Assembly (NCBI GenBank): GCA_030544215.1 | Contig: JARZZO010000011.1 | Coordinates: 41,507,001 to 41,571,000 of the forward strand | Direction of reading: 5' to 3' | Origin: Zantedeschia hybrid cultivar | Taxonomy: Eukaryota; Streptophyta; Magnoliopsida; Alismatales; Araceae | Length of the DNA: 64,000 bases | Shown: positions 46,701-57,984 of the stretch, piece by piece | How the letters are laid out: every line of letters starts with the position of its first letter | Position numbering within the stretch: the stretch's first letter is position 1 | Notes under the pieces: model-generated | Database searches by the model: none | Seen by the model: the letters and a program-made list of their open reading frames with translations, nothing else | What the model was told of the DNA's origin: nothing | Position numbers and translations under genes: made by a program

Positions 46701-47624
46701 GTTATCGATGAGTACATCAATATGAGGCAATAGAAAATCATCTTTAGGACATGCCCGGTTCAGATCGCGGAAGTCAATGCAAATTCTGACCTTCCCGTCC
46801 TTTTTCATAACCGGGACTATATTGGCCACCCATTGTGGATAAAGGACAACTCTAATGAATTTGGCTTTGTGTAATTTATCGACTTCTTCCTTCATCTTTA
46901 GAGCCATTTGTGGGTGGAATCGCCTTAATTTCTGCTTGACTGGATTAGCTCCTTCCTTTAATGTTAACCTGTGTTCAACTAAAGATGAGTCTAACCCCGG
47001 CATATCCTCATAACTCCAGGCGAAAGTGTCCTTATAATCCTTAAGCACTTGTACCATTGCCTTTTCATCCTCTGTAGAAAGATTTTTACTGACGAGGACA
47101 ACCTTAGGTTCGTCTTCAGTCCCTAAGTTTATTTCTTTTGTGGGCTCTTCGACGGCAGCTGAAGGTTCATCAAATCTCTTCACTCCACTGGCATATGCCT
47201 CAGCTGCGTCCTCGTCATCTTCCTCATCCTCAACAATGGGGTCCTTTTCATGTACTAACTCATATACCCCGTACCCATCATTGACCGACTCATCATCTGT
47301 ACAATCTTCTGGCATCTGAATTGGATCTTCTAAAAGCTGAGGGATTAAAGAGCAAAAGGAACATTTATCAGCCAAATCCTGGAGGTATCTTACTGGAATT
47401 CGCTTACCCTTAGGCTTCCTAGACTTCCTAAACTGACTAACCTGCCTAAAACTAGACTCCCTAACTTCACTAGACTGTCCATCATAACCTAATGAAGATG
47501 AAACAGGATGAAAATCCTGGGATACAAGTGGAAATACAGGAGAATCCTCCCGCGGGGAGGGACAGAGTAGATCTAGGAGAGAATTTTGACCGACGGACCC
47601 GCGCGATGGGGTGTAATCGGACAA
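43776..47624 (-). pseudogene. pol: B pol: RT, RNase H, archaeal-type RNase H, integrase
   Basis: Read from right to left in one frame. The acidic leader (DGYGVYELVHEKDPI) is followed by RT with RICIDFRDLNRACPKDDF and the catalytic box YVDD at 46473-46484, then RNase H with the YYLSKLLNPAEQRY block, then a second, archaeal-type RNase H (LHFDGALNSHGKGIGIVL, with AEYEALLAGLEAA), the Tat-lineage mark. Integrase follows with H-H-C-C (HSGVCGGHVNG, and CAKCQLHAD) and DDE residues in AFDIIGPLG, TDNGPQF and YPQGNGQAE. In-frame stops lie at 46407-46409 (TAG) and 45777-45779 (TGA), the second explained by CGA to TGA. Otherwise the domains look intact, with 629 codons open at the 3' end. Confidence 0.93.
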
Positions 47625-48184
47625 GTAAGATGTTTCCTCGATAATGATTTGGGAAGAATTTGTTGTAAAATTGGCGTTTTTTTTTGGATATCGGAGGAAT
47701 TATACATGAAGCAAGAGTGAATACAAATGGAAGGGGAATCAGACAGAGGAAGCGGCACCAAGGCCAGAGGATTAGGGGGATCATATAGCAATATGTCCCA
47801 GATCAAGTCATACATCCTCTCTAGGTCGAGAGGAGGTTGTGGAATAAAGCCCCGAGGGGACAGAGTTATCATAACGGGCGGAGCCCGTGGAATATCTTCA
47901 ATTATGACCCGCGACCAAGTCGGGGTCAACAGTAGTGTACGAAAAAGAGTATAGAGCATGAAGACATGTGAAGGATATGTCCCCCTCCATAGCAGATCTG
48001 TTGTGTAACCAGCTTCATAGGGGTCATCTGGCTCCCCTTCATCAGTTTGTTCGGACAGCAGTACCCGCTTGTCAACGATTGTGCCAGGGCTCTCAATTAG
48101 CTCGTCAATCTGCGGTGGCCACTTGGGTTCTGCAGGATCCAGGAATAGTCTGTTCAGTGCTATGTATAGGTCCCTCAGGTCGAA
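47625..48184 (-). other. linker between G-patch and RT with frame change at an A9 run
   Basis: The gag frame continues to about 47690 and the pol frame takes over there, around nine As on the minus strand (plus T9 at 47677-47685). F has T11 at the matching place (15853-15863). This may be a slippage mutation or a frameshift site. Ogre elements are known to splice an intron near this position, which is another possible reading. Confidence 0.6.
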
Positions 48185-51100
48185 CTATCTGTACCATTCG
48201 CATTCAGGGTCATGGAATTTCCTCCTCTTCATAGGCCGCAGAGCCTCCAAGGATTGGTACGTAAGTAGTTCGGAACAATGTCTGGCCAAGTCCCTCCCAT
48301 ATATGTCATGGAAGTCAAAACAGGAAGTAATGACCACCATGTTGTCGTGACTAAGTATGGCCCCTTTCACAAAATGTGTATATAGAGTCCATGTTAAGGG
48401 ATCTCGGCCTTCTTTCAGTGGTGTGGACATTGTTTCCAAGATTTCTTGACCATCTTCTTGCTGAACCCTGTCTTGCTTCAGTTTCCTCGGCCTATAGCCC
48501 AGACCGCTTCCAGGTACTGCCCGATGATCTTTAACAGGAGTGGTCCTGCCTTGCAACTGTGTGCCCAGACCTTTCCCAGGCTTGTAGCCGTTCTTCATCA
48601 TGATTCTCCATCCCGGGGTACTCATGCACTTCCCCCTTTTGATAGCATTTAATGGGTATGGAGAAATGGTAGCGGCTTTCAAAGGATCAGCCACTGGACG
48701 GTAGACCTGTAATACCGACAGAAAAGGTTGTCGGCCAGGTAAAACAGCAGATTTAATATTCAATGTATGAGCAGCAGCAAGGATCGGCATGCTCGTCACT
48801 TTAATAATTCATCCTTTATAAGGGAATTTGAGGCATTGGTGATTCGTAGAAGGAATCGCCTCAAGAGTTTTAATATAAGGACGTCCCAGAATGGCATTTA
48901 TGGAAGGGTCGATTTCTAGAATATGAAATTCGACCTCTGCATGACTTACTGGACCTAGCTCCACCTTTAAATAAACCATTCCCAGAGGGGAACGGGTAGA
49001 ATTGTCATATGCCGTAACTGAGATGGGGCTAGGCAGCCATTTCTCCTTGGGCACACCGCATAGCTCCAGGGTCTTCGGAGGTAAAACGTTAATTGAAGCC
49101 CCTGTATCAACCAGGCATGCATCCACGGCCTTTTTGCAGATATTGACCGTGATGCTCAGAGCCATGCTTCTAGCGGCTGGCGGTGCTAGTTCCGATGTGT
49201 GAAATGTAATTGAGGGCTGATCCCCCTGAGGAACTAGTAGTGCTGCAATTTTCTCTACCGGCACGTCTTCATTGACCATCACCTTCTGTAGGTATTCCAT
49301 TAAAGCTTCTTGGTGAATCTTGGACCTTTTAATTAATTCAAGTACAGTGATCCGTGCCGGTGTTTTGTCCAGATGTTTCAACAAGTCATATTGAGTGCTT
49401 GGTGCACTCTCTTCATTATGGGCTTCCTCAGTCGGCTGTGATGGACCGTCTCTGACTGTGGACTGAGGAAAGACCTTGTTGAAAATCCTTCCACTCCGGA
49501 GCGCATGTTCCTCGACCGTGGAGGATCCGGGTGACACCTTGAGTACCGCAGAGTCGGGTGGCGTAAGCGGTGCGGAGGGTTGATGCGTAGGTGGTGGCGT
49601 TGGGTTAGGTGGTGATGGCGTGGGGTTAGGTGGTGATGGCGCGGTGCGGATTAAAGGCCTAGATGGTTGAATGGTAGATGGGTAAGTGGTTGGCGAAGTG
49701 GGGAATGGTACGCGTAATAGCGGTTTAGATGGTTGGGGCATATCTGGGTAGGTGGTAGTGGTAATGGGTGAAGTAGGAAATGGTACGCGTAGTAATGGCC
49801 TAGATGGTAGGAGGGGCGCGTTATTGGTTTGCGGAGGGGTATATGATGGAGGCGTAGGAGTGCGGGACGCCATGGGTCTAAGGAAGGTGGGTAGTGGTAG
49901 TGGGTTATTGGATGCGGGCGAATGATATGTGGGTGTGGGTAGAGGGGTGATGGTGACGGGTTGTGGTCTGGGTATGTGGATGGTGCGGCGTGGTAGTCGC
50001 CCTGCGGTACTTTGAACGTGACCCGTTGAGTAGAGAGAGGAAGAGTCCTCTATCCTCCAATGTTGCCCACGACCAGCCTCAGACTGGCTGTTCGTTAGAA
50101 TGGGAGCAACTTGGTTCTGATTCTGGTGCTCCGGGAGCGGATTCTGCACTATGCCCATGTTGGGTGGTGCTGCTGCTTGTGCTGGTGGTCTTGCTTGCTG
50201 CTGCTGTTGCTGCTGTTGCGGTCTCCTCGCCTTCAGGGCTGTTATGTATTTCTTCATTTCCTCCCAGTCTATGCCGCCCTGCTCGTTGAGATCATGAATA
50301 TAATCTCTGAATTGGAAGCAGGTGTCAATGGTATGCCCAGGTTGCCTATGGAAGTAGCAATATCTGGACGTATCGGCATTTTGAGGCCAGACGGCCTTTT
50401 CCCTTGGCAAAACTAAGGCATTGGCTGCCATTAAAGCACTGAAGATATCGGCCAAGGATTCTGGGAGAGCCGGGTATTCTGCCCTCTTCGGGCCTGGAGG
50501 TCTCCTCTGCTGGTTGTAATCACCAGGAGGAGGGACATTGTGGTACGCCGGCGGTGCGCGCGGCTGGTACTGTGGCTGTTGTTGCTGCTGATACTGCTGC
50601 TGCTGGGGTTGCTGGTACTGCTGTTGCCGTTGCGGCTGTTGCTGTAGCTGTTGCTGGTTCTGATTCTGATTCGGCTGCTGGGGCCGTTGATACTGCTGTT
50701 GGTACTGGGAGTTCTGCTGCTGTCTGTACCCTTGCTGCTGTGGCCTCTGGTACTGCTGCTGACTCCTCACGAACTGGGGCGAGTTATTGTTCATGGTGCT
50801 CACTTGCTCATGAGAGAGCGTGCCCTCGGTAGTCGGACCTGTGCTGGAAGAGTTCGGCACTGCAGGCTTCCGAGGCGGAGGCCTGCTAGGTCTATGAGGA
50901 TCAAAGATGCTAGAGAATGTAGCGTCCTTGAAAGCATTCTGGCAGTACCGTGCTCTTTCATAGAGCTCTGCCATGTTAGTCAAATTGTTCAAGGAGAGGA
51001 CGAGCTTGAACTGGGGCGTGGCATTAGAAATTAACATTTTCACTTGTTCAGATTCGGACAAGTGATCCTTCACTTTTTCAGCCAGACCCCGCCACCTGTC

Positions 51101-52213
51101 AGCAAAACTGACAAACTCCTCATCAGGTTTCATCTTTTCTGCAATGAGGTCCGTGATAGACAAGGAGGGTGCAACTCTGTCCTGGTATCGTTGAATAAAT
51201 TTGCGTGAAACGATACCGTAATCCTCTACTTCTGAGGGTTCCAGGAAAAAGAACCACTCGAGGGCTGGTCCCTCTAGAGATCTCCTGAACAAGAAGGCCA
51301 ACGACTTCTTGTCGTTCTGCCAGAAAGAGGATTCATACATGAACTCCTTCAGATGTGTGAAGGGGTTACCAGTACCGTTGTACTTTCGGTACACTGGCAT
51401 CTCAGAGGGTGGCAGATGGAATACTGGCAGACTCGGTAGACTGATCTCTGGCACAGCTTTGACCCCCATCATTTTCTGGAGGTTATTAAATTGCTCATCC
51501 ATACGCTCCATTTTGGCCAGCAGCGTTTGTGTGGTTAGATCTGCTTGAGGAGGAGGAGGAGGAGGAGGTACTTGGTAGGCCTGCTGCCTAGAGTACGTTG
51601 GGCAGGGCGGACAATAGAGGGGAGGTCCGGCAGCGCTTCCGCCATGCCCGAGGGCATTTTGATAAGTAGGCGTTTGCGGTCTAGCCGGTTGCCTAGATGA
51701 TGAAAGCTGCGGCCCAGCTGGCCGAGAAGTAATATGAAGGCCCTCCACGGCCTGATGGATATAAGGAGGAGGAAAAGAAGGTTGCTGAGGAACAGTAGGG
51801 GGAGCCACAGGGTTCGGCTCGGCAGGCTGCATGGGTGCCTTCCCCTTCAAAATAGATTGGATCGCCTCGAACTGCTGAGGGTCCAGTCGGGAGGCAAGAA
51901 CTCCCAGAGCATTGATGAGATCCGTAGGATCAGAGGATGAGGGATCATTCTGATTCATGTCCCCCTCAAGATCAGGATTAGGGATCGCATATTCATGCGG
52001 AAGAGGATCAGGATATTGATCACGTGGAGGCAAAAGAGGTGTCCGAACATTCCCATCTAGACGATACGGAATGGGGATAGAACTACGGGAGGCATCAGCA
52101 TCTCTCCCACTCTCATAGTTGTACTCAGAATCCCGAGGGGCATTAGCATCTCCCTCGTAATTAACCATGGCGTCTGGAGCCACACTCAAGTCCCTACCTG
52201 ATCGTAGCAACAT
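48185..52213 (-). pseudogene. gag: B gag, protease and G-patch region
   Basis: One open frame of 1134 codons (48809-52213), then a TGA at 48809-48811 and a further 204 open codons in the same frame to a TAG at 48185. Starts at ATG 52211-52213. The capsid core (EMPVYRKYNGTGNPF, ALEWFFFLEP) is at about residues 255-420. A Q-rich stretch (50554-50780) follows, then a knuckle of type C-x2-H-x4-H-x4-C (CYFHRQPGHTIDTC), a proline-rich spacer, and the aspartic protease with LVDTGASINVLP and ILGRPYIK. The extra 204 residues hold a G-patch-like motif (NGYKPGKGLGTQLQG). Both stops can come from one transition (CGA to TGA, TGG to TAG). Confidence 0.92.
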
Positions 52214-53220
52214 GATGTTAGATTCTTTTTCAAAGATTTAATCAAACAAGTTGTACAGAGATTAATCAAACAAGTGGATGCTTAACGTGATTTTAGGATT
52301 CCTTGTTGAGTTATTTGAATTGGATTAAACCACAATTTCGCTCAGGGAAAGGATCCTAGTTTCAGTTCAGTTTCCACCGTTATTCTCTAAGGCTTTCTCT
52401 CACAACGCTTTCAGAATCTAACCGGGACTTCAATTGGTACAACCAGCCCGATGATCAAGGAGGAATACCTTGATTTTGGGGACTTATGGAGGTCTCAACG
52501 TCAACTTCTCTAGTCTGATCAAGGGACCAACCCAATCAGAGAGAGTTGCTGACGTCGAGTAATGTGTTCCTAAGAAGAGGAGGGTATTAGCCTCAATGCG
52601 TATGTCCTGTGGCCTGGATGGCCTCTAATGCTTAGTAAGTAATGGGTAGCTAGCACTCAAAACACAAAAATCTGGAAACTGGAAAAAAATAAGAAACTGT
52701 CTGAATCGCGTCGATGTTAGTCGACGCTATTCAAAACAGAACTTATTTTTTCGCAGAAGCAGATGCAGACAGTAGAGAAACTGTGAAGCCTGAAAGGCGT
52801 CTAGGCGTGTTGACGCGGTTTTGAAACGCGTCAGCTATCCTGGACGCTTTTAATTTCGCAGAAACAATTTTCCAGGAGGATTTTCTGGGTTGAATCCTCC
52901 TCAAACAAGATAAAAGGCAGTAAACAATCGACTCATGCAAATTTTTTTAGTTCCAGATTTTAAACAGGATGGTTTACTAACTAAACAACTAGAAAAACAA
53001 TCAATCACACATCATTTTTATCACAAAAGCACCTTTTTGAGTTAATCAAGGGGGGGGCAAGATCTTGCCACTGGGGTGTGCACGTGGTGCACGAGGGAAA
53101 TCAATTAAACTAAACACTCACCAATTGGTGAGGACGTGTCCAGAGACACAAATGGTGCACCGTGGGTGCCCGATATGATGATAGCAAGAACAAAAAGAAA
53201 CTAAAAGATGGCGAGACCAG
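52214..53220 (-). other. B leader with three dyads
   Basis: Untranslated leader between primer site and gag. It contains dyads at 52703-52852 and no supported frame. Confidence 0.75.
52703..52852. repeat. dyad cluster 8 (3 units, B leader)
   Basis: Units start at 52703, 52792 and 52823, all with 10-base centres; the last two are one base apart. Confidence 0.9.
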
Positions 53221-53238
53221 GTCCCATCGTGATCGCCA
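53221..53238 (-). promoter_or_regulatory. B primer binding site
   Basis: gtcccatcgtgatcgcca on the plus strand, 7 bases inside the LTR that starts at 53246. On the minus strand it begins TGGCGATCACG. Same as in F but for one base. The priming tRNA was not identified. Confidence 0.7.
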
Positions 53239-53245
53239 AAAAAGC

Positions 53246-54557
53246 TGTAGGTGCTTAGAATGACCGTGTGATTAACATGAAATATCTATGTTGTTCAGTG
53301 TAAACTAACCTATTAAAAATAGCAACTAAAGTGCAGTGATCGCCAGAAACTTTTAACTTAAAAAGTTTAAAAAGAGATATGATCGCCTACCTTTTAAACG
53401 CGGAAGATTGAGTCCTTGGTTCCCCTTCCTCAGCCGGCTGAAGAAAGAGAGCCTTTTCTTTGCCTCTTTGTTCTTGCTGTTGAGTTTGAGGTTGAGGATC
53501 GTCCAGAAGTTATGCTTGATTTCCCCTTTTTGATCTCTTGTTGTTGTTGTTGAGTGCAGTAGAGACAAAAACAGAAAATGAAGAACTATGATGAGAATTT
53601 AAGTAGAAGTAGTATCTGAACTAATCATGATTTTAAGTATATTTAAAACAGCAAACTCACTTTTTTAATGGCTTTGAAACCCCTTAGATTAAGTTGGTTT
53701 TTGAAAGATTATGCTGTCGTGTGTGTTTGCATGAAGTGAATATGAAGAATAAAACTAATGAAATGAATGCAGTAATGAAAAACTTATGCCCAATCGGTTG
53801 AAGCTTTGAAAGGATGAAGATCTTGAAAGGGACGCCGTCTTCTGGAAATGGCAGCGCTCCGGCGTTACGACGTTGTTACTTCGATCTTCAACTCGCTATA
53901 ACGCTATGGCTCAACTCAATTTAATTCTGTTCTCTTTCTTTTTTTAACTCTTCAACATGCAGGGTATTTATAGGCATTTCTTGCGTTCGCGATTAACATA
54001 GAAAAAATCCCGAATTTATCCATCTTAACCGACAGATAATTACTGATTAATTCATCTTTATCTGTAATTATCTAAAACGCGTCCACCTTGGCTGACGCCT
54101 TTCAGATTAATTAAGATAAGGATAAACATCCGGGAAAACTTATCTTTATCTTTATTAGGTAAAACGCGTCCACGTATGTAGACGTCTTTTAGACTAATTA
54201 AGATAAGGATAAACATCCGGAAGAGAAGTTAAAATCACTTAGGAAACCTAAAACGCGTCGACATTCCCAGACGCCTTTTAGTTAATAAATTAATTAATTA
54301 AAATTCAAATTTAATCGTCAAAATAAGAATAAAGTCTAAATGGCGTCCACTTGGGTAGACGTCTTTTATAATTCTTCATATTTTAACTCAAAATTGAATT
54401 AAAACCAATTCAATTGATTAACTTAAACACATCTGTTAAACCCGACACTTAAAAAGATTAATAAAAAGTAATCAATGATTAATTATCAGACCATTTCGAG
54501 GCATTATTGTATGATATGAAATTTACTCGAAATGACGTCAAAATTAGCGTGTCTACA
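53246..54557 (-). repeat. 5' LTR of B (1312 bp)
   Basis: Pairs with 35211-36522. By eye the copies differ mainly by transitions, such as aaacag against aaatag early on, and by no indel in total length. Confidence 0.95.
54074..54367. repeat. dyad cluster 9 (4 units, B 5' LTR)
   Basis: Units start at 54074, 54161, 54250 and 54338, the copies of cluster 5, all with 10-base centres. Confidence 0.92.
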
Positions 54558-55419
54558 GGGGCGTGAGCACAGCGCCGGTGGGGGCGTGGGCGGGGTGACG
54601 CCTAGTGAGAGAGGGTCACCTGGTGAACCCCGGGGTCAGCTAGTACCGGTGTCGGAGTGGTACATTCGGAGAGTCACTCATGCTGAGGGAAGGAGTAGCC
54701 ACCTGAGTCAGTTGTGCCGGAGTAGCTAGTGTGCTATCCGAGGGGCTGCTGCTTGGTCTCAGCGGGTCGAGGTTTTCCCACCGTTGTTTGTGCGGTTGGT
54801 GAGTTCTATCGAGACGACTGTTGTGGATTCTCTAAACGGCTGGTTTAGAATGTGCATGATTATTATCTTTCGATTGCATGTGTTCTTACGTAGAGAATTA
54901 GGAATTGTACCTACCACTGCACTTGTTACTTTACCATTAGCTGTACTTTACACTTGTGGGTGTGTGTGTGGGCAGTGGGGATCGAAGGATTCCTACTGAG
55001 TCTTGTCTTGAGACTCACCCCTGCGGTTTTCAGGTGAGGACTCCCAGCAGACTTAGAGCGGCGTGTGCGGCCGTGTGTTGAGCGCCTTCAGCAGTTGTTC
55101 CGGGGTATGCCCCGATGTAGTTGTTATTTATTTCTGGCCTGTATGTTTAATTATTTCTTTTCAGTTGGAGTATGTAATTATTTGCTGTACCGAGTCGCAT
55201 TGTAATAACTTTAATTTCCTGCACTTTCATTTCAATTCAATGCGATGTGAATGTTTAGCTTAGTTTATTATTTATTTCCCAGACTTACTAGATCCTGGTT
55301 TGGTCCCAAATTAATGATTCGATACCCATTTAGTAATCGGATCCCCGATTATAGGGTGGCGGGTCGTTACACTTAATCTGAGGGTAAGCCTCAGCTCCAG
55401 CCTTTTCCTCTTTCAATTC

Positions 55420-57836
55420 ATGTCCGGTAGTTCTTCTTCGGCCGAAAGCAGCTCGTCGTGCTCCTTGTCTAGACCTACTCCCCAGTCTTCTCTGTCGTCT
55501 CCTTTTTCTTCGAACTCTTTCCTTTCTGTTATGGCGGATGAGGCAGAACCTGTCCCGGCTGCTGCCGAGCCTACCACTACAGGCCGTCGCCAGGCCGAGA
55601 CGGTCTCAGACGTAGTTTGTGCTCTTGATGTCGATGGACTTAAGAGCATAACTCACTACTATCTGATTCCCTCTTGGATGATTCCCATCTGGCCCGGGAG
55701 GCGTACAAGAGCCAACTCCGTTCGGCCGGGCTGCTTCTCGATTTACGAGCACAGCTTCCGGGTAGGCTTTCGCCTTCCCCTTCATCCTTTTGTCGTTAAC
55801 CTTTTGAGCTTTTACGGACTGGCCCCGTCTCAATTCTTCCCGAATTCTTGGCAGACGGTTTACGCTTTTTTGGACCTTAACTCAATCCTTGACTTCATCC
55901 CTTCTGTAAATATCTTCTGCTATCTCTTCAAAATCAAACCTCAGGGGAGGTCCTCTTGGTTTTGCTTCGTTCCCCGCTTCGGCCGGGGGATCTTCTCTGG
56001 GAAGCCCTCGTCCATTCATCATTGGAAGGAGGACTTCTTTTTCGTTTCTCTACCGGAGGGGGATAAGGGTGTTTGGCCCTTTCCTACCAAATGGGGCCCT
56101 TGGCCGAGGGCATTTCCGACTGCCCAACCCTCAGCCCCGAACAGCTTGCTGACGCTCACCTATTCGAGGATGACGCTCCGTACAACATTGTGGAGCTTCT
56201 CAAGGATGAGGACAGGCTGATAGAGATGGGAGCCTGGCCGGATCCGTCGCACTCTCCTGCCTGGGCCTTTCCCTACCTTCCTCTTGAAGATGCCCCGGGA
56301 GAGGCCGAGGCAAGGGTTACCGCGACCAGGGCTCCGGCCGAAGTCCGTCCGTCCGAAGAGGGAGCCGAAGCAATGGCCGGAGGTAAGTCGGCTTTGGGTC
56401 ATGAAATTATTGTTTGTACTTGTGCTGATTCTTCTTCTTTCTTGCTTTCAGAAATGTCTGGTCTCAGGGGCCTTATGAGCTGGATCTCCCGGCAGCCCGC
56501 ATCGTCTCGACCGTCTCAACCACGGCCTGCGGAAGGGAGGTCGGCCGGAGGAGTTTCGGCCCCGGGCACTCGGCCGGCGAGGCAGACAGCAGCTTCCGCC
56601 GAAGGCCGTGCGGCTGTCGCTGCTCTCGAGAGGGAGCGACGGAAGGGGAAGACGGTCGCCGGGGGGAGTGAGCGGCCCGAGAAGTGAAGGCGCCCAGACG
56701 ACCTCGACGAGAGGGAATCTACCCCGGCGACCAAGAGGCCGGTCACCGGAAGGGACGCTCCGCTCTCGTCGCCTCCCCAGCCGTAGAGGGACGATTCCCC
56801 TTCGGCCACTGGCGCCGCGGCGGATACGGTGTGGTCGTATCCCTTTGGTGTGGCCGGGACTCACATGTCTCGGGAGTATGGGCATGAGCCATGGCGCCTG
56901 GACACAGGGGTCTTCACAGACGACAGTCTGGATGACTCCCAGACGTGCCTGCGCCTGGCTCGGGGCTTGACCATCCCGATGGCCGGGGACGAGATCAGGG
57001 AGCTTTCTTTGGAAGGCCTATCCCTGCAATGCGTCCGACACGCCATCCAGGTGAGACCTCCCTCTTCGTCCTCACTTCTCGTTGTTTCCTTTAGTTGCTT
57101 CAGCTCACGTTTTTCTTCCTTTCTGCTGTAGGCCGCGGTCATGTGCGGGGCTCTCGCTCGCCGCCAGGCCCTCATCCAGCAGAAGCTTCAGGACATCGAC
57201 CAGGCCTCGAACCAACTGGCTTCGGGCAAGGTGGCCTCGGTGCGGCGGGATCTCGAGGCTAGCATCGATGTCTTCATTGGGGCAAACTCGCGGATGCGGT
57301 ATGAGCTGGATGGGCAGAAAGAGGTGATTTATACCACCTTAGAGGCCAAGAAGAAGGCCGAAAAGGAGCTGGATCAGGCCCAAGCAGAGATCACATCTTT
57401 AAAGGCCGAGATCCAGGAGAAGGAGAAGGAGCGGGACGAAGACCGCCGCCGCCACGCCTAAGCTATATCGGCCTTGAAGGTAGACTTGGAGGCCAAGACC
57501 AAGGAAGCCGACGACGTCGCTCGCACGGCCATGGCGAGCTATAAGGAGGGCCCGGAATATGCCGATGAAATGCTCGACGCCGGGGCTAAGGCGACTGCGA
57601 CCATGTTTGATCTGGGGATGGCCATTGCCCAAAAGGCTTGTTCGAACACAGATCTGACGGGTTTCGGCTTCCCCACCGAAGAAGAAGGTGAAGAGCTCTT
57701 AGCCTGGTGGCGACAGTTCAAGGCCGAGAGAACCCTGGCTTCTCCGGAAGGCGCCGCGGCGGGTTCGGACCATGCTTCTCCGACGTCCCCAGGCCATGCT
57801 CCCGTTGATGTGGATGGCAAGGATGGTGACAGCTAA
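55420..57836 (+). pseudogene. D antisense gene, putative gypsy-type transposon domain protein
   Basis: Three exons on the strand opposite to D gag-pol: 55420-56382, 56452-57050, 57132-57836, with GTAAGT and CAG ends on intron 1 and GTGAG and TAG ends on intron 2. The N-terminus is serine-rich and acidic. Residues from about 110 (FRVGFRLPLHPFVVNLL, then FFPNSW) match the putative gypsy-type transposon domain (Pfam PF04195, from memory) found in many plant genomes. Later exons are charged and coiled-coil (KKKAEKELDQAQAEITSL). It is broken by a single-base frameshift near 56095 and by stops at 56685 (TGA), 56784 (TAG) and 57459 (TAA), each explained by one C-to-T change. It lies where PMD1 and PMD2 lie in B. 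Confidence 0.8.
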
Positions 57837-57984
57837 TCCGGGGGCTTGTCCCAGTTGTTTTTGCTTTCAAGACGCTGAGGCCAGGCATATGGCCTATTTT
57901 TGTACTTATATATAGAAATGATTTGTACTTGTTTGTTTCATGGCATATCGTTCTAAGTAGATAACCGAGCTCGGTCCTATATGT

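Larger units (their letters stand above)
35211..54557 (-). mobile_element. Ogre-like Tat element B, 19,347 bp, with two antisense genes
   Basis: Complete element on the minus strand, with 1312-bp LTRs at both ends (35211-36522 and 53246-54557), TGTAG and CTACA termini, and a perfect 5-bp target duplication ggggc (35206-35210 and 54558-54562). From right to left: 5' LTR, primer site, leader, gag, protease and G-patch, linker, RT, RNase H, archaeal-type RNase H, integrase (to 43776), then 7.2 kb holding two plus-strand genes, then the 3' LTR. The two LTRs have the same length and differ at about a dozen sites by eye, near 1 percent, so B is young. Gag-pol already carries four in-frame stops and one frame change; the antisense genes carry none. 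It interrupts C2. Confidence 0.95.
33753..55371 (+). mobile_element. LTR C2, split by element B
   Basis: Left part 33753-35210, right part 54563-55371, together 2267 bp. It starts TGTAAGGATC and ends GTCGTTACA. A perfect 5-bp target duplication cttaa flanks it (33748-33752 and 55372-55376). It aligns with C1. It has no internal coding region, so it is probably a solo LTR, inserted in the 5' UTR region of the D antisense gene. Frames inside the two parts are not supported. It carries eleven dyads. Confidence 0.92.

Noticed and set aside
49963..51034. Plus-strand Val-, Ala- and Leu-rich frames of 79 to 127 codons
   Set aside because: Shadows of the Q- and P-rich gag of B.
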